DNA from: Alphaproteobacteria bacterium
GTDB taxonomy: Bacteria > Pseudomonadota > Alphaproteobacteria > Rhodospirillales > Rhodospirillaceae
Length of the DNA: 50,588 nt
Reading direction: 5' to 3'
Assembly: GCA_015233585.1 (NCBI GenBank)
Contig: JADFXL010000002.1
Location: 1 to 50,588 of the forward strand
A model generated the notes under the pieces. That model was given only the letters and a program-made list of their open reading frames with translations. It had not been told where the DNA came from and did no database searches. The translations under genes were made by a program, and so were the position numbers. This document shows, one piece after another, positions 32,623 through 43,439 of the stretch (position 1 is the stretch's first letter; each line of letters starts with the position of its first letter).

Positions 32623-33732
32623 ATGTATGCCTACATCCTGCGCCGTCTGGCCCTGATCCCCCTGACCGTACTGGGCATCATGGTCATCAATTTCGCCGTG
32701 GTGCAGATCGCACCGGGCGGCCCGATAGACCATGTGCTGTCGCAGATCAAGGGCAACGGCGTCGAAGCTACCGCGCGTTTCTCCGGGGCAGGCGGGGCCG
32801 AGGTTCACGGCGGCAACTCCGGGACGGCGGCGGCGGGCGGAATTGCCGGTAAATATCGCGGTGCCCAGGGTCTCGATCCCCAGTTCATCAAGTCGCTTGA
32901 GGTGCAGTTCGGCTTCGACAAGCCAGCGCCAGAGCGGTTCTGGATCATGATGAAGAACTACCTGACCTTCAACCTCGGCAAAAGTTATTACCGCGATCGT
33001 AGCGTGATCGAGCTGATGATGGACAAACTGCCGGTGTCCATATCCATCGGTCTCTGGAGCACGCTGATTATCTATCTGATTTCCATCCCGCTCGGGGTGA
33101 TGAAGGCGGTGCGGGATGGCTCGCGCTTCGATATCGTTACCAGTTGGGCCATCATCATCGGTTATGCGATCCCCGGTTTCCTGTTCGCCATCCTGTTAAT
33201 CGTGGTGTTCGCCGGCGGGCGTTATCTGAACTGGTTCCCCCTGCGCGGCCTGACTTCCGACAATTGGGCCTCGCTGTCGTGGTCAGGGCGCATCGCCGAT
33301 TATTTCTGGCACCTGACCTTGCCGGTGACGGCCATGGTGGTGGGTGGATTCGCGGGTCTGGTCATGCTGACCAAAAACGCGTTCCTGGAGGAAATCACCA
33401 AGCAATACGTCACCACGGCTCGCGCCAAGGGCTTAAGCGAGCCTCAGGTACTGTATGGCCATGTGTTCCGCAACGCCATGCTGCTGGTGATCGCCGGGTT
33501 CCCGGCGGCGCTGGTCAACATGCTGTTCACCGGTTCGGTGCTGATCGAGGTGATTTTCACCCTTGACGGCCTGGGCCTGCTCGGGTTTGAATCGGTCATC
33601 AATCGCGACTATCCGGTGATGTTCGGTACGCTGTACCTGTTCAGCCTGATCGGGCTGCTGCTCAACCTCCTCAGTGACCTGACCTATCACTTCGTCGATC
33701 CGCGCATCGACTTTGCACGGCGGGAAGGGTGA
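32623..33732 (+). CDS. yejB: Oligopeptide ABC transporter permease YejB
   Basis: 369 aa. [24 protein letters not shown] and the HVLSQIKG segment are characteristic of YejB. A Gly-rich insertion around residues 62-85 precedes the [10 protein letters not shown] region, as in the family. The later transmembrane segments and the EAA loop ([22 protein letters not shown]) define a binding-protein-dependent permease. It starts 33 bp after the defence pair and its stop overlaps the yejE start. The matching binding protein yejA lies 31 kb away. Confidence 0.92.
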   Translation: MYAYILRRLALIPLTVLGIMVINFAVVQIAPGGPIDHVLSQIKGNGVEATARFSGAGGAEVHGGNSGTAAAGGIAGKYRGAQGLDPQFIKSLEVQFGFDKPAPERFWIMMKNYLTFNLGKSYYRDRSVIELMMDKLPVSISIGLWSTLIIYLISIPLGVMKAVRDGSRFDIVTSWAIIIGYAIPGFLFAILLIVVFAGGRYLNWFPLRGLTSDNWASLSWSGRIADYFWHLTLPVTAMVVGGFAGLVMLTKNAFLEEITKQYVTTARAKGLSEPQVLYGHVFRNAMLLVIAGFPAALVNMLFTGSVLIEVIFTLDGLGLLGFESVINRDYPVMFGTLYLFSLIGLLLNLLSDLTYHFVDPRIDFARREG

Positions 33733-34757
33733 TGCGGATTACCCCGCTGACCGCGCGAAGACTGGCCAGTTTCCGCCGCAACCGACGCGGGTTTTGGTCG
33801 CTGTGGTTGTTCCTGCTGCTGTTCGGCGTCAGCCTGTTCGCCGAGTTTATCGCCAATGACCGGCCTCTGGTGGTGTCCTACGCGGGTCATCTTTATTTTC
33901 CGGTCCTTGCCGACTACCCGGAAACCACATTCGGCGGCGATTTTGCCACCGGGGCCGACTATCGCGATCCCTATCTGGCTAGGCTCATTGAGGCCAAGGG
34001 CTGGATGACCTGGCCGCCGGTTCGTTATGGCTCCAACACCATCAACTTCGCCCTGCCGGTACCGGCCCCGGCCCCGCCCTCGGCCGACAACTGGCTTGGC
34101 ACCGATGACCAGGGCCGCGATGTGGTGGCGCGGCTGATTTACGGTTTCCGCATTTCGGTGCTGTTTGGGCTGGCGCTGACCCTGGTATCGTCGGTGATCG
34201 GCGTGGCTGCTGGCGCTGTCCAGGGCTATTTCGGCGGCTGGACGGATCTTTTGTTGCAGCGATTTCTGGAAATCTGGGGCGGCCTGCCCGAGTTGTTCAT
34301 TTTGATTATTGTTTCCAGCGTGGTAGTGCCGGGATTCTGGAGTTTGCTAGGCATTCTGGTGCTGTTTAGCTGGACACATCTGGTCGGCGTGGTGCGGGCC
34401 GAGTTCCTGCGGGCGCGGAATTTCGATTACGTGCAGGCGGCGCGGGCGCTGGGCATGTCCGACGGCAAGATCATGTTCAAGCACGTTCTGCCCAACGCCA
34501 TGGTGGCGACGCTGACCTTCACACCCTTCATTCTGTCCGGCTCCATCGTCGCGTTGACGGCGCTGGACTTCCTTGGCCTGGGATTGCCGCCGGGGTCGCC
34601 GTCGCTGGGAGACTTGTTGCGCCAGGGCAAGGAAAATCTCCAGGCGCCGTGGCTTGGTATCGCCGGGTTTCTGGTGCTGGCGGTGACTCTCAGTCTGCTG
34701 GTGTTCGTAGGCGAAGCCGTGCGCGACGCGTTCGATCCGAGGAAAACCGTGCTATGA
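33732..34757 (+). CDS. yejE: Oligopeptide ABC transporter permease YejE
   Basis: 341 aa (a GTG at 33729 would add one residue). The long periplasmic insertion after TM1 (NDRPLVVSYAGHLYFPVLADYPETTFGGDFATG...) and WPPVRYGSNTINF and NWLGTDDQGRDVVARLIYG are the signature of YejE. The EAA loop is ARNFDYVQAARALGMSDGKIM. It partners YejB in the membrane. No yejF-type ATPase gene follows; the gene is ended by a palindromic repeat and the convergent rplQ. Confidence 0.92.
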   Translation: MRITPLTARRLASFRRNRRGFWSLWLFLLLFGVSLFAEFIANDRPLVVSYAGHLYFPVLADYPETTFGGDFATGADYRDPYLARLIEAKGWMTWPPVRYGSNTINFALPVPAPAPPSADNWLGTDDQGRDVVARLIYGFRISVLFGLALTLVSSVIGVAAGAVQGYFGGWTDLLLQRFLEIWGGLPELFILIIVSSVVVPGFWSLLGILVLFSWTHLVGVVRAEFLRARNFDYVQAARALGMSDGKIMFKHVLPNAMVATLTFTPFILSGSIVALTALDFLGLGLPPGSPSLGDLLRQGKENLQAPWLGIAGFLVLAVTLSLLVFVGEAVRDAFDPRKTVL

Positions 34758-34771
34758 GAAGAGAAAGATAC

Positions 34772-34845
34772 GAGGGGCCTGAGGCCCCTCGCGCTCCCCC
34801 CGTTCATAAGAGATTAGATGGGGAGCACGAGGGCCTCAGGCCCTC
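34772..34845. repeat. Three-hairpin cloverleaf-like repeat, copy B
   Basis: GAGGGGCC-TGA-GGCCCCTC (34772-34790), GCTCCCC (34793-34799) pairing with GGGGAGC (34820-34826) around an AT-rich loop, then GAGGGCC-TCA-GGCCCTC (34829-34845). It corresponds to copy A read on the opposite strand. It lies between the converging yejE and rplQ and probably serves as a bidirectional terminator. Confidence 0.85.
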
Positions 34846-34901
34846 GTTCTTTTCTCTATCAAGGATGCGTGAGCCGTTACGTTTTTAAACGTTACTGATT
34901 C

Positions 34902-35324
34902 TCAGGCGCCTTCGGCTTCATCCCCTTCGTCGGATACCGGGCCGGAATCCAGTCCCTTGGCGGCCGGGTCGCGATCGACCAGTTCAATGACAGCCATTGG
35001 CGCGCAATCGCCATAACGAAAACCAGCCTTCAGCACCCGCGTATAGCCACCTGGCCGTGCCTTGTAACGATCGACCAAGGTCGTAAACAGCTTGGCAACA
35101 ACCGTTTCGTCCTTGATCGCGGCAATGGCTTGGCGTCGGGAATGAAGGTCCCCGCGCTTGGCCAGGGTGATCAGCTTTTCGGCGATGGGACGCAGATCCT
35201 TGGCCTTGGGCAAGGTGGTGGTAATCTGTTCATGCTTGAACAGGGCGGCAACCATGTTGGTGAACATCGCTTTGCGATGGCTGGTGGTGCGGGTAAGTTT
35301 ACGGCCGCGCATTCCGTGACGCAT
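34902..35324 (-). CDS. rplQ: 50S ribosomal protein L17
   Basis: 140 aa (E. coli 127). [20 protein letters not shown] is the canonical N-terminal block; L17 binds 23S rRNA near the exit tunnel. An acidic tail (EGDEAEGA) extends the C terminus. It is the last gene of the ribosomal superoperon, 113 bp after rpoA. Confidence 0.97.
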   Translation of the reverse strand: MRHGMRGRKLTRTTSHRKAMFTNMVAALFKHEQITTTLPKAKDLRPIAEKLITLAKRGDLHSRRQAIAAIKDETVVAKLFTTLVDRYKARPGGYTRVLKAGFRYGDCAPMAVIELVDRDPAAKGLDSGPVSDEGDEAEGA

Positions 35325-35437
35325 GGATACCTCCTCCTGTCTGGCCTCGCTCCCGAAGCCGATTGCACGCCCTCATCGCCGCGCCCCCTACGGGGCAGGT
35401 ACGACAGGTTATCCCACCATGGGATCCGAACGCCGTG

Positions 35438-36460
35438 TTAGTACGGCTCCTCAAGTTTCTTGGCCAGATCTTCGATATTTTCCGGCGGCCAGTTCTGCAC
35501 TTCCATTCCCAGATGCAGCCCCATGTGCGCCAGAACTTCCTTGATCTCGTTCAAGGACTTTCGCCCGAAATTTGGCGTCCGCAACATTTCGGCTTCAGTT
35601 TTCTGCACCAGATCGCCGATATAGATGATGTTGTCATTTTTGAGACAGTTTGCCGAACGAACCGACAGTTCAAGTTCATCAACCTTGCGCAACAGGTTCT
35701 TGTTGAACGGCAGTTCGTCGCGGCGTTCCTCTTCTGTGCTGACCTGCGGCTCTTCGAAGTTGATGAAGAGCTGCAACTGGTCCTGAAGAATCCGCGCCGC
35801 CAGCGCTACCGCATCTTCCGGCGACACCGAGCCATCCGTCTCCACCGTCAACGACAGCTTGTCATAGTCGGTAACCTGTCCGACACGGGTATTTTCGACC
35901 TTGTAGGACACCTTGCGCGCCGGGCTGAAAATCGCATCGACCGGAATGAGACCTATCGGCGAATCCTCCGGCCGGTTCTGGCTGGCGGGAACATAGCCCT
36001 TGCCACTATTGGCGGTCAGCTCCATGTTGAGCGTCGCGCCCTGGTCCAAGGTACAAATGACGAGGTCGGGGTTCATAACCTCGATATCATGTACCGGTTC
36101 GATCATCCGCGCGGTAACCTGGGCTGGTCCGGTCGCCCGCAACACCATCCGGCGCGGGCCGTCGCCATGCATCCGCAAGGCCAGAGTCTTGATATTGAGG
36201 ATGATATCCGTCACATCCTCCCGCACACCGGGAACCGATGAGAATTCGTGCAGGACGCCGTCAATCTGGATCGACGTTATGGCGGCTCCCTGTAACGATG
36301 ACAACAGAACACGGCGCAAGGCGTTGCCGAGCGTCATGCCAAAGCCACGCTCCAGAGGCTCGGCCACCACCGTAGCCTTACGAAGCCCATCGCCACCGGG
36401 CTCAATATTGAGCTTATTCGGTTTGATAAGCTCTTTCCAGTTCTTTTGAATTACGGCCAT
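35438..36460 (-). CDS. rpoA: DNA-directed RNA polymerase alpha subunit
   Basis: 340 aa. N-terminal dimerisation/assembly domain ([24 protein letters not shown]) and C-terminal DNA/activator-binding domain ([39 protein letters not shown]). It nucleates RNA polymerase assembly. Start at [11 protein letters not shown] (36460); the in-frame extension to 36508 is not conserved. Follows rpsK by 129 bp. Confidence 0.97.
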   Translation of the reverse strand: MAVIQKNWKELIKPNKLNIEPGGDGLRKATVVAEPLERGFGMTLGNALRRVLLSSLQGAAITSIQIDGVLHEFSSVPGVREDVTDIILNIKTLALRMHGDGPRRMVLRATGPAQVTARMIEPVHDIEVMNPDLVICTLDQGATLNMELTANSGKGYVPASQNRPEDSPIGLIPVDAIFSPARKVSYKVENTRVGQVTDYDKLSLTVETDGSVSPEDAVALAARILQDQLQLFINFEEPQVSTEEERRDELPFNKNLLRKVDELELSVRSANCLKNDNIIYIGDLVQKTEAEMLRTPNFGRKSLNEIKEVLAHMGLHLGMEVQNWPPENIEDLAKKLEEPY

Positions 36461-36589
36461 AATCACACACTCTCGAACCGGAGGACAACCCGATCGGTTG
36501 CCTGACAATGGTGTCGTCTGACGCCACGAGATTTAAAACGGGACAAAGGCCATACCGCCCCCCCCGAAATCAAATCTCCCTGCGGTCGT

Positions 36590-36979
36590 TCAGACGCGCC
36601 GCCGTTTGCGCGGGCGGCAGCCGTTATGTGGAATTGGCGTCACATCGCGAATCGACGAAATGGCAAAGCCCACCATCTGCAACGCACGCAACGCCGATTC
36701 ACGCCCAGAGCCAGGCCCATTGACCTGCACGTCAAGCATTTTCATGCCGTGCTCCTGTGCCTTGCGCCCAGCGTCTTCAGCCGCGACCTGGGCCGCATAA
36801 GGGGTGGACTTGCGAGACCCCTTGAAGCCTTGCGACCCCGACGAGGACCAGGCAATCGTGTTGCCCTGAACGTCCGTTATCGTGATCTTCGTGTTGTTGA
36901 AGGACGCGCTGACATGCGCGATACCCGAGGTAATGTTCTTGCGTTCGCGCTTGCGCGTCTTTTGTGCTGGCTTCGCCAT
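36590..36979 (-). CDS. rpsK: 30S ribosomal protein S11
   Basis: 129 aa. S11 forms the platform of the small subunit near the Shine-Dalgarno helix. Typical ending [20 protein letters not shown] and [13 protein letters not shown] block. Lies 25 bp after rpsM. Confidence 0.97.
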   Translation of the reverse strand: MAKPAQKTRKRERKNITSGIAHVSASFNNTKITITDVQGNTIAWSSSGSQGFKGSRKSTPYAAQVAAEDAGRKAQEHGMKMLDVQVNGPGSGRESALRALQMVGFAISSIRDVTPIPHNGCRPRKRRRV

Positions 36980-37004
36980 GTCGAACCTTGAAGTAATTGG
37001 GGAG

Positions 37005-37382
37005 CTACTTGGTCACTTTTTTCTTGCCCGCAATGGCCTTTGCTGGCCCCTTGCGCGTGCGCGCATTAGTATGCGTCCGCTGGCCTCGCACCGGCAGGCC
37101 GCGACGATGACGTAGGCCCCGATAGCAGCCCAAATCCATCAGACGCTTAATGTTGATGGCGACCTCACGGCGCAAATCACCTTCGACTTTATAGTCATGA
37201 TCGATCACCTCACGGATGCGCATCACTTCATCATCCCCAAGCTGATTGACCCTTCGGCTCTCAGGTACGCCGACTTTCCGGCAGATATCTTCCGCCTTGG
37301 TCCGGCCGATGCCAAAGATATACGTCAGCGCAATCACGACCCGCTTATTGGTCGGAATATTTACCCCAGCAATACGCGCCAA
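37005..37382 (-). CDS. rpsM: 30S ribosomal protein S13 (TTG start)
   Basis: 125 aa. [25 protein letters not shown] at the start and [25 protein letters not shown] at the end are canonical; S13 contacts the P-site tRNA and 23S rRNA. The start codon is inferred to be TTG at 37382, with GGGAGAG just upstream; this gives the exact conserved N terminus. An in-frame ATG 12 codons upstream (37418) would add residues absent from the family. About 107 bp separate it from adk. Confidence 0.95.
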   Translation of the reverse strand: MARIAGVNIPTNKRVVIALTYIFGIGRTKAEDICRKVGVPESRRVNQLGDDEVMRIREVIDHDYKVEGDLRREVAINIKRLMDLGCYRGLRHRRGLPVRGQRTHTNARTRKGPAKAIAGKKKVTK

Positions 37383-37489
37383 AACGGCTCTCCCTGAAAC
37401 GACAAAGGCAAATCCCACCTCCCGCTGGTCGTTAGCCAGGGAAGGTGGGCGATTATAGGGCGACTGTCTCCGCTGTCAACGATATACGC

Positions 37490-38146
37490 CTAAGCGGCAG
37501 TCGCCTTCTCAAGCTGGCGAGTAACTTCATCAATGGGTGCCGAACCATCGATAACCCGCAACAACCCCTTCTTTTCATAAAACGGCAACAACGGCGCGGT
37601 CTGGGCATGATAGGCTTCCAGTCGCGCCACCACCGTCTCGGCATTGTCATCCTTGCGGCGCGTGAACTCCACGCCGCCACAGCTATCACATTTTCCCTCG
37701 GTTTTAGGCCGCTGGAATTTATCATGATACCCGGCACCGCATTTCGCACAACTGAACCGGCCGGTAATCCGTTCCACCAGCATCGAGTCGGGGACGCGGA
37801 CTTCAATGACACAGGTCAGCGTCATCCCTTTTTTAACAAGCAACCCGTCAAGCGCCTCGGCCTGAGGCACCGTGCGGGGAAAGCCGTCAAGGATAAAGCC
37901 GTTGGCGCAATCAGGTTCATCAATACGATCGGCAATCATACGAATGATGATGTCATCAGACACCAACTTTCCGGCTTCCATGATCGCCTTGGCTTCCTTA
38001 CCTACCGGGGTGCCGGCACCCACTGCCGCCCGCAGCATGTCGCCGGTCGATAGCTGGACGATCCCATACTTGTCCTGCAATACTTTAGCCTGCGTACCCT
38101 TGCCGCCACCGGGTGGCCCCATGAGTATAAGCCGTGTCCCCTTCAT
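37490..38146 (-). CDS. adk: Adenylate kinase
   Basis: 218 aa, long-type enzyme converting ATP + AMP to 2 ADP. P-loop GPPGGGKGT at residues 10-18, AMP-binding [17 protein letters not shown], and a LID domain with a zinc-type Cys4 site (CAKCGAGYH ... CDSCGG). It overlaps the secY stop by 4 bp (ATGA), as usual in secY-adk pairs. Confidence 0.97.
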   Translation of the reverse strand: MKGTRLILMGPPGGGKGTQAKVLQDKYGIVQLSTGDMLRAAVGAGTPVGKEAKAIMEAGKLVSDDIIIRMIADRIDEPDCANGFILDGFPRTVPQAEALDGLLVKKGMTLTCVIEVRVPDSMLVERITGRFSCAKCGAGYHDKFQRPKTEGKCDSCGGVEFTRRKDDNAETVVARLEAYHAQTAPLLPFYEKKGLLRVIDGSAPIDEVTRQLEKATAA

Positions 38147-39486
38147 CCTCGTTTCCCCCTGAGCTTGGCTTTTTTGATCAGCCCTTCGTATTGGTGGGCC
38201 AGCAAGTGCGACTGGATTTGCGCAACCGTATCCATGGTGACCGTGACAACGATCAGCAGACTGGTGCCCCCGAAATAGAACGGCACGGCCAGACGGGAAA
38301 TCAGAATTTCCGGCAGAACACTGAGCACCACCAGATACACCGCCCCCAGAACAGTAAGACGTGTCAGCACATAATCCAGATAATCTGCCGTATTTTTCCC
38401 TGGACGGATGCCCGGAATAAATCCGCCGTACTTCTTCAGATTATCGGCCGTATCCACCGGATTGAAAACGACGGCGGTGTAAAAAAAGGCAAAAAAGGCG
38501 ATCAAAAAAGAATACATCGCCAGATATAGCGGATGCCCGCGCCCCAGCATCGTGGTGATCGTCGTCAACCACTCCGGTCCGCGCCCGGCCGAGAACCCGG
38601 CAATGGTCATAGGCAGCAATAGAATCGAGCTGGCAAAGATCGGCGGGATCACGCCTGACGTATTGACCTTTAACGGCAAATGGCTGGTCTCGCCACCATA
38701 GACCTTATTACCTTGCTGTCGTTTCGGATACTGAACCAGAATGCGACGTTGAGCGCGCTCCACAAACACGATGATGGCAACAACCCCGATCGCCAGAACA
38801 AACAACCCGAGTATAAGCAGCGGCGACAAAGCGCCCGTGCGGCCCAACTCCAGTGTACCGACTACGGCCCTGGGCAGATTGGCAACAATGCCGGCAAAAA
38901 TAATCAAGGACGTTCCGTTGCCGACGCCACGCGCGGTGATCTGCTCGCCCAGCCACATGAGGAACATCGTCCCCCCAACCAGGGTAATCACGGCGGTAAA
39001 GCGGAAAAACATCCCCGGCGCAATGACCGCCGGCCCAACGCTCGAACTCATGCCCTCCAGACCGGAGGAAATTCCATACGCCTGCATGGCCGCAATGATC
39101 ACGGTCAGATACCGTGTGTATTGATTGATTTTCTTGCGTCCGGCTTCGCCCTCTTTTTTCAGCGCCTCGATACTCGGCGACACCGTGGCCATAAGCTGGA
39201 GAATGATCGAGGCGGAAATATACGGCATGATATTCAGAGCAAAGATGGTCATGCGCTGTAACGCACCACCCGCCAGCATATCAAACATACCGAGAATGCC
39301 GCCTGCATTGTGGCGGAACAGATCTTGAAGCGCGTGCGGGTTGATCCCTGGCAGTGGGATATACGTTCCCAACCGATAGACGATCAGCGCCCACAACGTA
39401 AACCATAGCCGTTTCTTGAGTTCGGTCGCCTTGGAAAAAACGCCGAAATTCAAGTTGGCGGCGAGTTGTTCGGCCGCTGAAGCCAT
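38143..39486 (-). CDS. secY: Preprotein translocase subunit SecY
   Basis: 447 aa with about ten transmembrane helices; channel core of the Sec translocon. [12 protein letters not shown] near the first helix, the [23 protein letters not shown] plug/TM2 region and the [22 protein letters not shown] loop identify it. It follows rplO by 19 bp. Confidence 0.97.
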   Translation of the reverse strand: MASAAEQLAANLNFGVFSKATELKKRLWFTLWALIVYRLGTYIPLPGINPHALQDLFRHNAGGILGMFDMLAGGALQRMTIFALNIMPYISASIILQLMATVSPSIEALKKEGEAGRKKINQYTRYLTVIIAAMQAYGISSGLEGMSSSVGPAVIAPGMFFRFTAVITLVGGTMFLMWLGEQITARGVGNGTSLIIFAGIVANLPRAVVGTLELGRTGALSPLLILGLFVLAIGVVAIIVFVERAQRRILVQYPKRQQGNKVYGGETSHLPLKVNTSGVIPPIFASSILLLPMTIAGFSAGRGPEWLTTITTMLGRGHPLYLAMYSFLIAFFAFFYTAVVFNPVDTADNLKKYGGFIPGIRPGKNTADYLDYVLTRLTVLGAVYLVVLSVLPEILISRLAVPFYFGGTSLLIVVTVTMDTVAQIQSHLLAHQYEGLIKKAKLRGKRG

Positions 39487-39505
39487 TCAGACCCTTGCCT
39501 TTCGC

Positions 39506-39994
39506 TTACGACGCCGACGCCGGAGCCGGCTTTGCCGGCTCGATCACCGTGATCGTTCCACCCGCCTTCACCACCGCAGCCATGGCCGCCTGAGACGCCC
39601 CGGCGACCTCAATGGTCAGACTGGCTGTCAACGCACCGTTGGCCAATAAACGAACACCGTCCCGAGGATGACTGATCACGCCACTGGAAGCCAGAGACGC
39701 AGCCGTCACTGGAGCCGAAGGATCAATCCTCCCCGCATCCACAAATCGTTGCAGGTCGTCAAGATTGATCACGACATATTCACGGCGGAATATATTATTA
39801 AACCCACGTTTTGGCAGCCGACGATAGATAGGCATCTGCCCACCTTCGAAACCGTTGATCGCCACGCCGGTACGCGCCGTCTGTCCCTTGCCGCCCCGGC
39901 CACAGGTCTTGCCTTTGCCGGAGCCAATGCCTCGACCAACCCTCATGCGGCCCTTGTGCGCCCCATCGTTATCGCGGATCTCATTCAACTTCAT
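39506..39994 (-). CDS. rplO: 50S ribosomal protein L15
   Basis: 162 aa. [22 protein letters not shown] and [18 protein letters not shown] are canonical; a late assembly protein of the large subunit. The start is at 39994; an in-frame TTG or ATG further upstream (40036) would add unconserved residues. The C terminus has an Ala-rich extension (AKPAPASAS). Confidence 0.96.
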   Translation of the reverse strand: MKLNEIRDNDGAHKGRMRVGRGIGSGKGKTCGRGGKGQTARTGVAINGFEGGQMPIYRRLPKRGFNNIFRREYVVINLDDLQRFVDAGRIDPSAPVTAASLASSGVISHPRDGVRLLANGALTASLTIEVAGASQAAMAAVVKAGGTITVIEPAKPAPASAS

Positions 39995-40069
39995 CACAAG
40001 GCCCTTCTTTCCCGCCATCTCCGTCGGAAACAGCAACCGTACCTACCATGGGCTATGCCCTGAGGCAAC

Positions 40070-40261
40070 TCACTCTTCGCCGCCAACCTCGACCAAATGG
40101 GCCACCTTGGCAATCATGCCTCGCACCGAAGGGGTATCCTCCAGCACGCGGGTGCGTCGAATCCGTCCCAGACCCAGTCCAACCAAAGTGGCAATCTGAT
40201 CTTTCTTGCGACCGCAACCGGAATGAACCTGCGTTACCGTCACCATCTTCCTGGTCGTCAT
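40070..40261 (-). CDS. rpmD: 50S ribosomal protein L30
   Basis: 63 aa. The [24 protein letters not shown] and [15 protein letters not shown] blocks are diagnostic. It lies 3 bp after rpsE on the same strand. Confidence 0.96.
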   Translation of the reverse strand: MTTRKMVTVTQVHSGCGRKKDQIATLVGLGLGRIRRTRVLEDTPSVRGMIAKVAHLVEVGGEE

Positions 40262-40264
40262 GGC

Positions 40265-40903
40265 TTATTGCTCCCGCGTGGCGGCGGCGGCGGCGGCCCC
40301 GTCACGGCGGCCAATGATCTCACCCACCTTTTTGCCTCGTTTGGCGGCGATGGCCCTTGGCGACATCAACATCTTCAGGGCGTCAAACGTCGCCTTGATC
40401 ATGTTGTGCGGATTGGTCGTGCCCACGCATTTGGCCACCACGTCCTGAACGCCCATGGTCTCGAACACAGCCCGCATCGGCCCGCCAGCAATGATCCCGG
40501 TACCCGGCATAGCCGCCCGCATCACCACCCGTCCGGCACCGAAGTGACCGCGAACATCATGGTGCAAAGTGCGGCCTTCACGCAGCGGAACCCGGATCAT
40601 CTCCCGCTTGGCCTGCTCGGTCGCCTTGCGGATCGCCTCGGGAACCTCACGCGCCTTGCCGGAACCGTAGCCTACCCGGCCCTTGGCGTCTCCCACTACC
40701 ACCAAAGCGGCAAAGGAAAACCGGCGGCCACCTTTGACCACCTTGGCGACGCGGTTGATATGGACCAGTTTGTCCACAAACTCATCCTCGCGCTCCCGAT
40801 CGCGTTCCCGTTCGCGACCGCCACGCTCGCCGCGTTCGCCACGCTCGCCGCGCTGAGGACGTTCGCTACCTGGTGTCCGTGCGGTACTTGGTGTCCGTGC
40901 CAT
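40265..40903 (-). CDS. rpsE: 30S ribosomal protein S5
   Basis: 212 aa, about 40 longer than E. coli S5. [33 protein letters not shown] and AGPMRAVFE are canonical; S5 shapes the mRNA entry channel. The extra N-terminal segment is a low-complexity Arg/Glu/Gly stretch ([21 protein letters not shown]) encoded by short DNA repeats. Confidence 0.96.
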   Translation of the reverse strand: MARTPSTARTPGSERPQRGERGERGERGGRERERDREREDEFVDKLVHINRVAKVVKGGRRFSFAALVVVGDAKGRVGYGSGKAREVPEAIRKATEQAKREMIRVPLREGRTLHHDVRGHFGAGRVVMRAAMPGTGIIAGGPMRAVFETMGVQDVVAKCVGTTNPHNMIKATFDALKMLMSPRAIAAKRGKKVGEIIGRRDGAAAAAATREQ

Positions 40904-40917
40904 TCGTCACATTCCCT

Positions 40918-41274
40918 TTAGAAATCCAGCCCGCCTTCACGCGCCGCATCGGCAAGAGCCTTGATGCGGCCATGATACAGGAAGCCCCCACGGTCGAACA
41001 CCACCTGCTTGACTCCAACCGCCACCGCTCGTTCGGCAATCAGTTTGCCCACCGCGACAGCAGCAGACTTGTCGGCACCGGTCTTGTCACGCAGAACCTC
41101 ATCCAGCGTCGAGGCCGCCGCCAGAGTACGCCCAAGCGTATCATCAATCACCTGGGCATATATATGGCGTCCAGAACGATGCACCGACAGGCGCAGGCGC
41201 CCCCGACTTTTCTTGCGCAAAACCCACCGCATCCGTTCCTTGCGGCGAGTAAATATATCCTTCGGCGTCTTCAT
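40918..41274 (-). CDS. rplR: 50S ribosomal protein L18
   Basis: 118 aa. [32 protein letters not shown] at the N terminus and [28 protein letters not shown] at the C terminus are canonical. L18 binds 5S rRNA. Lies 12 bp after rplF. Confidence 0.97.
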   Translation of the reverse strand: MKTPKDIFTRRKERMRWVLRKKSRGRLRLSVHRSGRHIYAQVIDDTLGRTLAAASTLDEVLRDKTGADKSAAVAVGKLIAERAVAVGVKQVVFDRGGFLYHGRIKALADAAREGGLDF

Positions 41275-41286
41275 TGCCAGGAATCC

Positions 41287-41820
41287 CTACTTCTTCTTGC
41301 CTTCCTTGCGCAGTATCCACTCGTTGGCGTACTTCACGCCCTTGCCTTTGTAAGGCTCGGGGCTTCGATACGACCGAATTTCGGCGGCTATCTGCCCGAC
41401 ACGCTGCTTCGACGCCCCGCTCACCGTGATCGCGGTCGGGGTGTCGCACTTTATCTGAATATCCTCAGGTATGGGATACAGGACATCATGCGAATAACCC
41501 AGCGCCAAGCTCAGATTGCGACCTTGAACCGCCGCCTTGTACCCAACGCCAACGATATCCAGCTTGCGTGTGAAGCCTTCGCTGACCCCCACCACCAGAT
41601 TACGGAGGTTGGCTCGCGTGGTTCCCCACATGGCCCGCGCCCGCTTGCCCTCGTGGCGTGGTTTGACCCAGACCTTGTTGCCGTCAATCTGCACTTCCAC
41701 GTCGTCACCGATCGGCAAAGCCATGACGCCAAGCTTGCCGCTAACGGTGACCGCACCCGCAGCTACGTTAACTGTGACGCCGCTCGGCACGGCGACAGGA
41801 TATTTTCCGACCCGCGACAT
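41287..41820 (-). CDS. rplF: 50S ribosomal protein L6
   Basis: 177 aa. MSRVGKYPVAVPSGVTV opens it; GVSEGFTRKLDIVGVGYKA and SPEPYKGKGVKYANE are conserved. L6 sits near the GTPase-associated region. The frame is open upstream to 42090, but that is rpsH antisense/overlap and the conserved start is at 41820. Confidence 0.97.
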   Translation of the reverse strand: MSRVGKYPVAVPSGVTVNVAAGAVTVSGKLGVMALPIGDDVEVQIDGNKVWVKPRHEGKRARAMWGTTRANLRNLVVGVSEGFTRKLDIVGVGYKAAVQGRNLSLALGYSHDVLYPIPEDIQIKCDTPTAITVSGASKQRVGQIAAEIRSYRSPEPYKGKGVKYANEWILRKEGKKK

Positions 41821-41830
41821 TGCAGCCTCC

Positions 41831-42229
41831 TCAGAACACCTTGCACAGGACTTCGCCGCCCACATTGGCCTGACGGGCCTCGTGATCCGACATGACGCCA
41901 CGTGGTGTCGAAAGGATGCTGATCCCCAGCCCGTTGTACACCTTGGGCAAATCGCCGATCTTGGAGTAGACGCGCCGCCCCGGCGTGGAGACGCGGTGAA
42001 TTTCACGAATAACCGGGCTGCCCTCGGCATACTTGAGATCAATCCGCAGCTCTTCAAGCCCCGGCCGAACCGCCAGGCGTTCGTAACCACGAATGAAGCC
42101 CTCGCGTTTCAATACCTCAAGCACGTTCTGGCGCAGCCTCGACGCTGGCGATAAAATGCTGGACTTATGCGCCTGCTGCCCATTGCGGATGCGCGTCAGC
42201 ATATCGCCCAAAGGATCGGAAAATGACAT
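41831..42229 (-). CDS. rpsH: 30S ribosomal protein S8
   Basis: 132 aa. [14 protein letters not shown] near the start and [27 protein letters not shown] at the end are canonical. S8 binds the central domain of 16S rRNA and in E. coli represses the spc operon. Confidence 0.97.
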   Translation of the reverse strand: MSFSDPLGDMLTRIRNGQQAHKSSILSPASRLRQNVLEVLKREGFIRGYERLAVRPGLEELRIDLKYAEGSPVIREIHRVSTPGRRVYSKIGDLPKVYNGLGISILSTPRGVMSDHEARQANVGGEVLCKVF

Positions 42230-42242
42230 CGCTGATCGCCCC

Positions 42243-42548
42243 TTACCAGCTCGACTTCACCATGCCCGGGATCTGGCCTTTCGATGCCAGATCACGTAAC
42301 ACGACACGGCCCAGTTTGAACTTCCGATACACACCACGGGAACGCCCCGTCAGTTCGCAGCGATTGCGAACGCGCACCGAAGACGAATTGCGCGGAACCT
42401 CGGACAGTTTCAGCACCGCCTCGAACCGCTCCTCCGCCGACACTTCGCGGTTGGCAATGACAGCTTTCAGGCGAGCACGCTTGCCTTTAAATTGCTTTGT
42501 CATGCGTGTCCGCTTCTTGTTTCGTTCGACGGCACTTGTCTTAGCCAT
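42243..42548 (-). CDS. rpsN: 30S ribosomal protein S14 (long, zinc-free form)
   Basis: 101 aa, the C-minus form: only one Cys, so no zinc ribbon. [13 protein letters not shown] and [17 protein letters not shown] are characteristic. Located between rplE and rpsH, as usual. Confidence 0.97.
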   Translation of the reverse strand: MAKTSAVERNKKRTRMTKQFKGKRARLKAVIANREVSAEERFEAVLKLSEVPRNSSSVRVRNRCELTGRSRGVYRKFKLGRVVLRDLASKGQIPGMVKSSW

Positions 42549-42568
42549 ACGTCAACTCTCCGCGCGCA

Positions 42569-43108
42569 TCAGTTCTGAAACGGTATTTCAAACGCAGCAA
42601 GCAGCGCCTTCGCTTCCTCGTCGGTCCGTGCCGACGTGCAGATGGTGATATCCATACCGCGAACGCTGCCGACCTTGTCGTAATCGATTTCGGGAAAAAC
42701 GATCTGCTCCTTGATCCCCATGGAGAAGTTTCCCCGCCCGTCGAAGCTCTTGCCCGGCACCCCCCGAAAGTCTCGAACACGCGGCAAGGCGATGGTTACC
42801 AGCCGGTCAAGAAATTCGTACATGCGCTCATGCCGCAATGTTACCTTGCAGCCAATCGCCATCCCTTCGCGCAATTTGAAGGTCGCGATGGACTTCTTCG
42901 CATGGGTGACAACGGGTTTTTGACCCGAGATCGCCGTCAATTCGTTTACCGCAGCCTCTACCTTTTTCGCATCCTGGGTAGCCTCACCGACCCCCATGTT
43001 GATGACGATCTTCTCAAGTTTCGGCACAGCCATCGCATTCTTATAGTGGAACTTCTCCACCATCGCGGGCTTGACGACCTTTTCGTAGTGCGTACGCAAG
43101 CGGGCCAT
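42569..43108 (-). CDS. rplE: 50S ribosomal protein L5
   Basis: 179 aa. [31 protein letters not shown] and [20 protein letters not shown] are canonical. L5 binds 5S rRNA and contacts S13. The open frame reaches 43273, inside rplX, and the conserved start is 43108. Confidence 0.97.
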   Translation of the reverse strand: MARLRTHYEKVVKPAMVEKFHYKNAMAVPKLEKIVINMGVGEATQDAKKVEAAVNELTAISGQKPVVTHAKKSIATFKLREGMAIGCKVTLRHERMYEFLDRLVTIALPRVRDFRGVPGKSFDGRGNFSMGIKEQIVFPEIDYDKVGSVRGMDITICTSARTDEEAKALLAAFEIPFQN

Positions 43109-43118
43109 GGCCGTTCCC

Positions 43119-43439
43119 CTACTTATCGATAACTTCGCCGGACCGCCGGGCAATACGCACCTTGCGGCCATCGTCCAGCACCTTGTAACCGATCCGCGTC
43201 GGCCCACCGGTCTTCGGATCGATATGAGCGACGTTGGAAACGTCGATCGGCGACTCTTTTTCGATGATACCACCCTCTGTGGCCTGGGTCTGACGCTGGT
43301 GACGCTTCACCACGTTGACTCCTTGCACAATCAGCCGGTTTTCCTTGGGTATGGCGCGTAAAACTTCGCCGCGCTTGCCCTTGTCACGGCCGGTAATCAC
43401 AACCACCCGGTCGCCTTTTTTGATCTTGAGTTTGGCCAT
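43119..43439 (-). CDS. rplX: 50S ribosomal protein L24
   Basis: 106 aa. [25 protein letters not shown] (KOW motif) identifies it; L24 is an early assembly initiator protein. The ATG at 43439 overlaps the rplN stop by one base (TGATG). Confidence 0.97.
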   Translation of the reverse strand: MAKLKIKKGDRVVVITGRDKGKRGEVLRAIPKENRLIVQGVNVVKRHQRQTQATEGGIIEKESPIDVSNVAHIDPKTGGPTRIGYKVLDDGRKVRIARRSGEVIDK

